A DNA stretch of 43,898 bases from Verrucomicrobiia bacterium. GTDB taxonomy: Bacteria; Verrucomicrobiota; Verrucomicrobiia; Opitutales; Opitutaceae. The DNA is taken from assembly GCA_011525695.1 (NCBI GenBank), contig WYBX01000135.1, forward strand, positions 1 through 43,898, in the 5' to 3' direction. A program made the translations under genes and the position numbers. Under the pieces are notes generated by a model, which had not been told where the DNA came from, ran no database searches, and worked only from the letters and a program-made list of their open reading frames with translations. Shown in pieces: positions 36,810-43,898 of this stretch; position 1 is the stretch's first letter; each line of letters begins with the position of its first letter.

Positions 36810-38732
36810 ATGGCCCGCCTTCCGTCCGCCTGCATCCTGGCCCTGCTGCTGTCCGTCCCTGCCGCCGCCGAGTGGCGCCCCGTCCCGGGCCGGATGCTAA
36901 CGCCGTTTGGTGAAAGCGTGACCGTGGCCAATGCCTGGTCGGAGTATCCGCGCCCCGGATTCGTGCGGGAACGCTGGCAGTCGCTCAACGGGCTGTGGGA
37001 CCTCGCAATCCGACCCCGGACCGCGGCGGCGCCGGCAGATTTCGACCGGACAATCCTCGTGCCGTTCGCCGTGGAGTCGACGCTTTCGGGCGTGGGCCAG
37101 CCCGTCACGCCGGACGACCGGGTATGGTACCGGCGGTCGTTCAGCGTGCCGGCGGACTGGCAGGGCGAGCGGGTGCGGCTGCATTTCGAGGCGGTCGACT
37201 TCGAATGCACCGTATGGATCAACGGTGCGCTGGTGGGCAGCCACACCGGCGGCTCGACGGCGTTCTCCTTTGACGTGACGGACTACCTGCGGCCGGAGGC
37301 CAACGAATTGGTCGTCTCGGTGTGGGATCCGACCTCCGCGGGCGAACAGCCCCGCGGCAAGCAGATCCTGGAGCCGCGCGGCATCTGGTACACACCGGTT
37401 TCCGGAATCTGGCAGACCGTCTGGCTCGAGCCGGTGCCGGCCACGCACTATCTGGCCGAGCTGCGGCTGACCCCCGAGTTGGATGAGCGGCGGCTGAAAG
37501 TGGAGGCGCTGATCGCAGCCGCGATTGAGGATGACTCCTATGGCGTGCGGCTGACGGCACTCGCTGCCGGCCAGGTGGTGGCGCAGACGATCATGCGGGT
37601 GAATCGCACGGGCTACCTCGCCATCGAGCATCCGCGGCGGTGGACGCCCGAGACGCCGTTTCTCTATGACTTGAAGGCCGAACTGGTGCGGGTGAAGCCG
37701 CCGGAACCGTACGCGCCGGTGGAAGGAAAGCGCACGGCGGTGGCGCGGTTCGGGCCGGGAGAGCGGGATGCCTACGCCAGGGCCGAGGTCGTGGGTGCGC
37801 CGCTCGACCACGTCACGTCGTATTTCGCGATGCGCAAGATTTCCGTGGGCGCGGGGCCGGTGGCAGGTCAGCCGGCCATCCGGTTGAACGACCGGCCGCT
37901 GTTCCAGCATGGCACGCTGGATCAGGGTTGGTGGCCGGATGGGTTGCTGACGCCGCCGAGCGACGCCGCGATCGTGTGGGAGTTGGAGTACCTGCGGAAG
38001 GCGGGGTTCAACATGTTGCGCAAGCACATCAAGGTGGAACCCCGGCGGTATTATTATCATTGCGACCGGCTCGGCGTCCTTGTCTGGCAGGACATGGTGA
38101 GCGGGTTCAACCAGGCGCTGCGCACCCAGCGGGCTGACGAGGGCGAGCCGCCGCGGCTCTCGACCAGCCGCGAGCAGCACGAGCTCGAGCTGCGTCGGAT
38201 GATGGGGCAGTTGCACAACCACCCGAGCATCGTCACCTGGATTGTGCACAACGAAGGCTGGGGGCAGTACGAGACCGCCGCGCTGACCGGCTGGGTGAAG
38301 GCGATCGATCCGAGCCGGCTGGTGCTCGCGAGCACGGGCTGGCTGGACCGCGGGGTGGGCGACATCGCCTCGAAGCACACTTATGACCCGGTGCCGCTGC
38401 CGGCGGCGCGCGATTCCCGCCGGGCGATCGTGCTCGGCGAATACGGCGGCGTCGGCTGGCCGCTGCCGGGACATCTCTGGAATCCGGAGATGCGGAACTG
38501 GGGCTACCAGACGTACCAGACGAAGGAGAGCTTTCTGGCCGCATTCGAGAAGAAGATCGAAGCCATCGTCGCGATGAAGGCGGATGGGCTTTCCGCGGCA
38601 GTCTACACCCAGACCAGCGACGTCGAGGGCGAAGTCAACGGACTCGTCACCTATGACCGCCGCGTCGTGAAGGTGGATCCTGAATACATGGCCGGTCTGA
38701 ACCGAAGGCTCACGGGCGTCCCGCCACCATAG
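36810..38732 (+). CDS. Exported glycoside hydrolase family 2 enzyme
   Basis: A 640-residue protein with a signal peptide (1-20). The GH2 order is sugar-binding jelly roll (about 45-205, with VWINGALVGSHTGGSTAF), an immunoglobulin-like domain, and a TIM barrel. The acid/base is Glu482 in VHNEGWGQY and the nucleophile is Glu544 in VLGEYGG. GH2 enzymes cleave beta-galactosides, beta-glucuronides or beta-mannosides; specificity is not readable. The start ATG 36810 immediately follows repeat copy B, and the frame is open far upstream without protein-like content. Divergent from the PVC cytochrome gene. Confidence 0.93.
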   Translation: MARLPSACILALLLSVPAAAEWRPVPGRMLTPFGESVTVANAWSEYPRPGFVRERWQSLNGLWDLAIRPRTAAAPADFDRTILVPFAVESTLSGVGQPVTPDDRVWYRRSFSVPADWQGERVRLHFEAVDFECTVWINGALVGSHTGGSTAFSFDVTDYLRPEANELVVSVWDPTSAGEQPRGKQILEPRGIWYTPVSGIWQTVWLEPVPATHYLAELRLTPELDERRLKVEALIAAAIEDDSYGVRLTALAAGQVVAQTIMRVNRTGYLAIEHPRRWTPETPFLYDLKAELVRVKPPEPYAPVEGKRTAVARFGPGERDAYARAEVVGAPLDHVTSYFAMRKISVGAGPVAGQPAIRLNDRPLFQHGTLDQGWWPDGLLTPPSDAAIVWELEYLRKAGFNMLRKHIKVEPRRYYYHCDRLGVLVWQDMVSGFNQALRTQRADEGEPPRLSTSREQHELELRRMMGQLHNHPSIVTWIVHNEGWGQYETAALTGWVKAIDPSRLVLASTGWLDRGVGDIASKHTYDPVPLPAARDSRRAIVLGEYGGVGWPLPGHLWNPEMRNWGYQTYQTKESFLAAFEKKIEAIVAMKADGLSAAVYTQTSDVEGEVNGLVTYDRRVVKVDPEYMAGLNRRLTGVPPP

Positions 38733-38871
38733 CAACCGGTCAGGCCTGCGGTCCATCATCCGCCCAACGCCACCGGACCGGAGGCAGTCGGATCGACGAT
38801 GAGTTTCGGCATCGGGCGGGGTGGGGCACAATCCGGCTCAATTTTCGGAAATTGGTGCCGATAGAGCCGGG

Positions 38872-39645
38872 ATGATCCTTCATCGCATTCGCAACGAAAG
38901 CCTTGTCGCTTTCTTTCTGGGTGTGCTCGCAGGCGCTGCCGCAGCGGAAACGCTCCGACTGCGGGCAGACAGCTGGATGCCCTTCAATGGTGACCCGGCG
39001 GCGGAACAGCCGGGACTTGCGGTTGAGGTCGTGCGCGCGATCTTCGTTCCACGGGGAATCGCGGTGGATTATCAGACGATGTCGTGGCCGGCTTCGCTGG
39101 CCGCGGCGGTAGCGGGAGAAATCGAAGGGGTGATTGGCGCGAATACGAAAGAAACGGCTGGATTGGTCCGTCCGGCAGAGGCCATTGGTCTGCCACGAAT
39201 TGGTTTCTTTGTGCGCAAGGGCAGTACGTGGCGGTTTGCCAACGTGCCGGCACTACGAAGCATCCGCATGGGCGCGCTCGAGGCCTACAGTTACTGGGAC
39301 ACGCTCGATCGGTATATTGAAGCCCACGTTGGCGCCGAAGTAATCATGTATGCGGGCGAAGGTGGCTTGAATCGAGCGATCGCAGATCTGGACGCCGGAC
39401 GAATCGACGTGATGCCGGAGACTGCGGCTGTCTTCATCTGGAACCTGAAGACGGCCGGCCGCCAACCGGCCGACTTTCCGATTGTTTACCTGCATGAGGG
39501 TGATCCGATCTTTGTTGCGTTCACCGCCATGGGCGATGCCGGTCATCGTTACGCCCGAATCTTCGACCAGGGCATGATGGAACTCCGGCGTTCCGGGGAA
39601 TTCACGCGGTTGCTGCAACGATACAGTCTCACCGATTGGAAGTGA
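38872..39645 (+). CDS. Periplasmic solute-binding protein, family 3
   Basis: A 257-residue protein with a signal peptide (about 1-24, ending AGAAAAE). The body fits the extracellular solute-binding family 3 bilobal fold (LRLRADSWMPFNGDPAAEQPGL at the start, a hinge near 110, LDAGRIDVMPETAAVF near 180). Such proteins bind amino acids or small organic ligands for ABC uptake or signalling. No permease or ATPase gene is adjacent. Convergent with the DUF4091 gene. Confidence 0.8.
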   Translation: MILHRIRNESLVAFFLGVLAGAAAAETLRLRADSWMPFNGDPAAEQPGLAVEVVRAIFVPRGIAVDYQTMSWPASLAAAVAGEIEGVIGANTKETAGLVRPAEAIGLPRIGFFVRKGSTWRFANVPALRSIRMGALEAYSYWDTLDRYIEAHVGAEVIMYAGEGGLNRAIADLDAGRIDVMPETAAVFIWNLKTAGRQPADFPIVYLHEGDPIFVAFTAMGDAGHRYARIFDQGMMELRRSGEFTRLLQRYSLTDWK

Positions 39646-39710
39646 CCTGCAACGCTGCGGCCACCGATGGCGAAATCCGCGGCAGGAACTCGGCCGCGGT
39701 CCGGTGCGGG

Positions 39711-41687
39711 TTATTCACTGACCGGAAAGATGCGCTGCACCTTCCGTTCCCGGCCAGCCTTCCGGACCGTAATCTCCATCCGGCCGCTCGCGCTGATCAG
39801 GAAGCGACCCATGAGGAGCCCGTCCCGCGCAACGGGTAGGTCCTGCCGGTTGACCGTGACTTCGGATCCGGGCTCGGCCCAGCCCAGGATTTCCACGACC
39901 GAGCGGTTCATGAGTGGTCCATGCTCCGCGGGACTGGTCTGAAGGTAGAGTCTGGGGGTGGAGTCGAATTCGAGCAGCTCGTTGATCACATCCCTCCTCG
40001 CATCGTACAGCACTGCCGGAACGGTGGAATGCCTCGCGAGGCTGGTCGCGACCCGGCTGGTGATTTCCCGGCTGCGCTGTCCGGGCTCGATCCAGGAAAA
40101 CCGCGAGCCGAGCTGGTTCTTCAGTGCAGCCACCCGCTGTTCGAGCATCCGCAGGATCTCATAATCCTGGATACCGTTGCGCATCTGCTCCCAGCGAATC
40201 GAGTTCAGGACGCCGTCCCGGACCGGATAGACGTGCCAGGCGTCGCCGAGGTGTTGCCCGGTCTCGCGGAACGGATCCTCAACCCACTGGTTCCAACCCC
40301 AGTGCAGAAAGCCCACCGCGCCGTATTTCCAGTTCAGCCAGTGCAGGATTCGGCTGCCGATGACTGGCACGTCGATGGTCTTGTTCGGATACGAGCTGCC
40401 CTGGAAGATCCCGACGGTGTAGAACCAGAGTTCATTGCCCTGATCCTGCCATTGCTTGAAAATATCGTAGCCTGCATCCAGGGCGTCGAGCTTCGGCACG
40501 GCGATCTCGAGGTCGCTCAGCACAAAGGAAGTGCAGAGGGCGTCCAGCCGCCTGAGATCGGGCGCGTACTGGTGGACTGCGCGGGAAACCTTCATCCACT
40601 CGAGCGCATTGTGGTGGGCGGGTTCGTCCTTGATGTGGAACAGGGTTTTGCGCAGCCAGCCCTTCCGGCGCAGGTGATCCTCCCAGGCGGGGAGCAGATG
40701 GGGAACAACGTCGTCCCCCGGCAGGGTCACGCTTTCGCCGCTGGCCGCATCGGTGACGGTGAAGTCCTTGAAGCGAATCTCCCGGCTGGCAAAGCCTCCC
40801 GGGTGGAATCGCGCCAATTCGCCGGTCTCGAGGTAATCCATCCGGCCCGTGTTCCAAAACACCTCCGCGATTTGATCGAACCGCGTGAAATCGAATTCCA
40901 GTTGGCCGTCCGGCAAACGCTGGATGCGGATGGAAGTGGCCGGCACCTGGAAGACGTTCTGCCGGTGCGCCGCCATGTTTTCGGCGTAGTTCCTCAGCAT
41001 GGCGAACCATGCGTCCGAGTATGGCTCCTCAATCCCGTGATGCCGGGCAAAGTGCCGCGTGGTGTACCATTCCGTCACCTTCAGATTTCGTTTCGCCGGC
41101 AGGGTCAGCGGATACACGGTGAGCTCGAGCGGGAGCGACTGTTCGCCCTGGGCGGAACGGACGGTCACCCGGCCCAAATAGATGCCCGGCTCGGCATCTT
41201 CCGGAATCGTGATCGTCAGCCAGATGGCGCGGAAGGTATCCCTGGAAACAGCGAGGCTCCGTTCCGCCATGAGATAGTCGGGAAAACGCGCGGGCGCGCG
41301 TCGGACCAGGGCGTGTTCCGGCTGGTTGCCGGCGTTTTTCGCGAGCGGGATGCTCCCCACGAAATTCCATCCGACGACTTCCGGTGCCAAGGCATTGCCG
41401 GACGTCTGGTGATTCAGCGGGCCGGGTTCCACGGCCACGGCTGAAAGATCATCCGACGCCTCGAGGACGAACTGGGCCGAGATCACCTCGCCGCGGATGC
41501 CAAACACGCGGATGGTGTCTGTCCCGGCCGGCAGGTTGTAGCCGTCCTCGAAGATGTGATCCAGGTCGCTGACCGCGACCAGGCTGAACGGCGGTGCCGC
41601 CAGCATCGCGCCGCAGGATAGGGCCACGATCAAGAGTCCTGTTGCCATCCGGAGGGTGTGCACACGCTGCTGGATCGACGTGTTCAT
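39711..41687 (-). CDS. Exported DUF4091 / GH123-like protein
   Basis: A 658-residue protein with a signal peptide. An N-terminal beta-sandwich (about 30-190) includes PEDAEPGIYLGRVTVRS, a common carbohydrate-binding feature. A TIM-barrel region follows, ending in the DUF4091 segment with GAVGFLHWGWNQWVEDPF and SIRWEQMRNGIQDYEILRML. Relatives in GH123 cleave N-acetylgalactosaminides, but activity here is unproven. I chose ATG 41687 because GAGG lies 6 bases upstream; GTG 41699 is an alternative. It begins 42 bp after the isomerase gene on the same strand. Confidence 0.85.
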   Translation of the reverse strand: MNTSIQQRVHTLRMATGLLIVALSCGAMLAAPPFSLVAVSDLDHIFEDGYNLPAGTDTIRVFGIRGEVISAQFVLEASDDLSAVAVEPGPLNHQTSGNALAPEVVGWNFVGSIPLAKNAGNQPEHALVRRAPARFPDYLMAERSLAVSRDTFRAIWLTITIPEDAEPGIYLGRVTVRSAQGEQSLPLELTVYPLTLPAKRNLKVTEWYTTRHFARHHGIEEPYSDAWFAMLRNYAENMAAHRQNVFQVPATSIRIQRLPDGQLEFDFTRFDQIAEVFWNTGRMDYLETGELARFHPGGFASREIRFKDFTVTDAASGESVTLPGDDVVPHLLPAWEDHLRRKGWLRKTLFHIKDEPAHHNALEWMKVSRAVHQYAPDLRRLDALCTSFVLSDLEIAVPKLDALDAGYDIFKQWQDQGNELWFYTVGIFQGSSYPNKTIDVPVIGSRILHWLNWKYGAVGFLHWGWNQWVEDPFRETGQHLGDAWHVYPVRDGVLNSIRWEQMRNGIQDYEILRMLEQRVAALKNQLGSRFSWIEPGQRSREITSRVATSLARHSTVPAVLYDARRDVINELLEFDSTPRLYLQTSPAEHGPLMNRSVVEILGWAEPGSEVTVNRQDLPVARDGLLMGRFLISASGRMEITVRKAGRERKVQRIFPVSE

Positions 41688-41729
41688 ATATCGCCTCACG
41701 GGAGATAATCCCGCAGTTGCAGCGCGCGA

Positions 41730-42614
41730 TCAAGCTAGCGTTGCTTTGCCCGTGGACTGCACCCAGGCGTCGCGCAGATGTGCGATTGCACCTGGCGCTT
41801 CAGCCGGGCCGGCGTTCTCCAGAAGAACGGGCACGTCTTGTTTGCCGGCCGCCTGCAGGCGACGGAAGAAGCCCGGCCAGTCCATCCTGCCGGTGCCCGC
41901 CGGCAGGGGATGGACTTTTCGAAGTCCACGACCGTCCTGCTCAATGCGGTAGTCCTTCGCGTGGACGGCGACTATCCGGCTGCCAAACGCCGCGAAGCAT
42001 GCGTCCATGATCTGCTCCTGTTCCAGGACGCCCGAATCGGGCACCATGTTCACCGGGTCAAAGATGACGCCGATCGCGGGCGAATCCACGTCGTCGAGCA
42101 GTTGCTTCATGAGCAGTGCGGTGGAAATGGTGTGTGTGTCGGCAACGGGCTCAATGCCGACCGTGACACCGCCGTTCTCCTCGGCAATCCGCGCCAGGCC
42201 CCGGACCGATTCCACGAGGGTCAGGTAAGTGGATTCCAAGGCCGTATCCGGATGGTAGTTGCAGTCGGGATCGATGGAGCCGGTCTCCGTGCCGACGACG
42301 GGACAATTGAAATCCCCGGCCGTGCGGAGGTGATGGGCAAAGCGCTCCAGCCCCGCTGCGCGCGCAGCCGGATTGGGGTGCACGGGATTGATGTAGCAGC
42401 CGAGCACGGCCACCGAAATTCCTCTTTGGGAGAAGGCGCCGGCAATCGCGCGGCGCTCCGCCCGGGCAAGGGAGGCGGGGTCCCAGCAGGGGGGTACCAG
42501 GGCCTTGGACGGCGCGAGTTGGATTGCCGAGACTCCCGGAATCGAAACGGCGTTGGCGAGTTCCTCGGCGGGGAGCTGTCCCATATCATGAGCGCGGATT
42601 CCGATCTGCAGCAT
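41730..42614 (-). CDS. Sugar phosphate isomerase/epimerase family (AP endonuclease 2-type TIM barrel)
   Basis: A 294-residue cytosolic protein with the xylose-isomerase-like TIM barrel. Metal-binding residues appear in GIEPVAD (about 153-159), GVIFDPVNMV (about 181-190) and AVHAKDYR (about 216-223). The family isomerises or epimerises sugars and cyclitols. It is followed by the DUF4091 gene on the same strand, so the pair likely acts in one glycan catabolic route. Confidence 0.85.
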   Translation of the reverse strand: MLQIGIRAHDMGQLPAEELANAVSIPGVSAIQLAPSKALVPPCWDPASLARAERRAIAGAFSQRGISVAVLGCYINPVHPNPAARAAGLERFAHHLRTAGDFNCPVVGTETGSIDPDCNYHPDTALESTYLTLVESVRGLARIAEENGGVTVGIEPVADTHTISTALLMKQLLDDVDSPAIGVIFDPVNMVPDSGVLEQEQIMDACFAAFGSRIVAVHAKDYRIEQDGRGLRKVHPLPAGTGRMDWPGFFRRLQAAGKQDVPVLLENAGPAEAPGAIAHLRDAWVQSTGKATLA

Positions 42615-42783
42615 AGCCGCTTGATAAACAGGTGCGGCGGAGGAGTGAAATCCATTCCGATCCTATCCGTGCGACAGGAAACCCCTGCGCACGCCGGTGC
42701 CAGTCGTGCTGGGCAGTGTGCGGCGGGCACCGCCGCCGAATTCGGGGGCTCTGCCTGCCCTGCACCGAATGGCAAAGAATACC

Positions 42784-43527
42784 TTACGTTGTCCGTCGGA
42801 TTGCCAAACCTCGGAATGATCGTCTGAACGTGGCAAGCCCGCCCAATCCGAGCCCGAGCAGCGCCAGGGTGCTGGCAGAATCCGGCACGCTGGCGGTTGG
42901 CGGCGGTTCGTCGATGTAGAACAAATCCATGCCGAAGCACTCGACGCCATTGGTCGTATAGAATTGCACGGACGTAACGGCATCAAAAGCGCTGCCAAGA
43001 TAGATCGCCGTGCTCGAAAAGCCCCAGGTTTCAGATGGGAGGAGTTGCGCGAATCCGTTCGAAGCCTTGATCCAGGTCTGTTCCGTGCCCGTCGCAGTGC
43101 CCTCGGGACCATAGTGCGAATTGCTGGTCAGAACGAAATAGTTGAGATCGAAGGCCCCTCCGCCGACCCTGGTGATCTCGATCATCGTGAGGTCCGTTGG
43201 CGAGCCCGAGCCGTTCATCCAGTGTCCGTGGATCACATCATTTCCGACATGATAATAGTCTCCGATATACGATGAATGCGGGGGCGGGTCAGGAACCGGA
43301 CTGCCGGGAGGCGGAGGTGCGGCGGAGAACACGAAGTCCAGCTTGAACCCGTCCTCAATGTAATGGTCGACGCCGTTCCAGAATCCCGAATTTCCGGTCG
43401 TCTGCGTCGTCCCGTCGCGGAGCGTGACCTCACCTCCGGTGAACTCGATAATCGCCGCTTTGGCGAAGGGGACGATTCCGGGAGTCACGAGGACCAAAGC
43501 CAAATGAAGGCGGGACACGGGGTTCAT
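42784..43527 (-). CDS. VPDSA-tailed (PEP/VPDSG-CTERM) surface protein
   Basis: A 247-residue exported protein with a signal peptide (about 1-24). The central region is rich in Gly, Ser, Thr, Asn and aromatic residues, with proline-rich loop PPPPGSPVPDPPPHS. The C-terminus (214-247) has VPDSASTLALLGLGLGG, a hydrophobic stretch and RRSFR, the tripartite VPDSG-CTERM exosortase sorting signal, with Ala replacing Gly in the motif. An exosortase should process it, but no exosortase gene is in this window. It precedes the isomerase gene by 169 bp, with a separate promoter possible. Confidence 0.85.
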   Translation of the reverse strand: MNPVSRLHLALVLVTPGIVPFAKAAIIEFTGGEVTLRDGTTQTTGNSGFWNGVDHYIEDGFKLDFVFSAAPPPPGSPVPDPPPHSSYIGDYYHVGNDVIHGHWMNGSGSPTDLTMIEITRVGGGAFDLNYFVLTSNSHYGPEGTATGTEQTWIKASNGFAQLLPSETWGFSSTAIYLGSAFDAVTSVQFYTTNGVECFGMDLFYIDEPPPTASVPDSASTLALLGLGLGGLATFRRSFRGLAIRRTT

Positions 43528-43898
43528 TGGTCAGGTGAAGTTGGGGCCGGAAGCCGCCACGAAGTGAGGGAAGCGCCGCGGGACGTCCGTGGGGCCGGTC
43601 GTGCGAAAAGCACGAGACCTGCCATTCGCACTCCGGCATCCTGATGAAAACCGTTAACCTCTAACCATCAGGAACCTGAAGACGAGAAAACGGGTGATAG
43701 GCTGCTTGCCGGGCGGGATGGCAACCCTGCACTTGTAAAGATATGCGACGCCGTCGCCTTGGCAGCTGCTGCTAGCCCGAATTCCGCAACTGGGGACGGA
43801 AAGCGACTATTTTTGAAGGGCGGCGCGATCTAAACGATTGGATTGCAGCGCTCGGATTTTCCAAAGGGCGTGTAGTCCCGACCTAGTCACTTCCCGAC
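43528..43898. other. Right-edge region without a gene
   Basis: About 370 bp upstream of the VPDSA-tailed gene. A small TTGCC/GGCAA inverted pair lies near 43712. I see no convincing ORF, promoter or RNA. It probably contains the promoter of the VPDSA-tailed gene. Confidence 0.5.

Noticed and set aside
42720..42736. GCGGCGG/CCGCCGC hairpin after the VPDSA-tailed gene
   Set aside because: Perfect 7-bp stem but no T tract on the minus strand, so a terminator is not supported.

Overview
The window is high-GC DNA from the Verrucomicrobiota, most likely an Opitutaceae-like member of the Opitutales. Three things point there: a 1020-residue protein with the Planctomycetes/Verrucomicrobia 'membrane-bound dehydrogenase' N-terminus, HEAT-like repeats and a C-terminal c-type haem site; a VPDSG-type (here VPDSA) C-terminal sorting signal; and a long-form IspG. 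The placement is inferred from gene families, not from an rRNA gene.

Layout. 1-316: a candidate structured RNA ending in a strong hairpin, then tRNA-Pro(GGG). 322-6017: an MFS transporter, a gamma-glutamyltransferase, a Tat-exported beta-propeller-like protein and a voltage-sensor ion channel. 6257-8744: a VanZ-like protein and NAD-dependent DNA ligase. 8745-9039: a run of hairpins. 9040-13314: a compact operon of outer-membrane barrel protein, cupredoxin and hybrid histidine kinase. 13398-14718: a DoxX-like protein and an uncharacterised protein. 15018-16940: dnaA and a probable replication origin. 16941-23718: a minus-strand isoprenoid/envelope cluster (uppS, cdsA, dxr, rseP, ispG). 23846-31780: pterin dehydratase and an MdtABC-type RND efflux operon without an outer-membrane channel gene. 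32013-36806: a two-gene operon (ceramidase-like plus PVC cytochrome) flanked by 105-bp direct repeats. 36810-43527: GH2 glycosidase, periplasmic binding protein, DUF4091/GH123-like protein, TIM-barrel isomerase and the VPDSA-tailed surface protein.

Combined function. The isoprenoid cluster supplies DXP-pathway reactions (Dxr, IspG), the polyprenyl carrier (UppS), phospholipid precursor (CdsA) and site-2 proteolysis (RseP). The right third looks like a carbohydrate/aminosugar scavenging region with exported hydrolases. The barrel-cupredoxin-kinase operon could couple an envelope redox or copper process to signalling, but its target is not visible here.

The most unusual material is non-coding. 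Five intergenic copies of a 38-bp imperfect palindrome share a central TGATCA and ARCCA/TGGYT ends; two arm subfamilies differ by paired changes that keep the symmetry. Other items are the 105-bp repeats bounding a two-gene block, the hairpin run at 8816-8976, and the unassigned structured RNA at the left edge.
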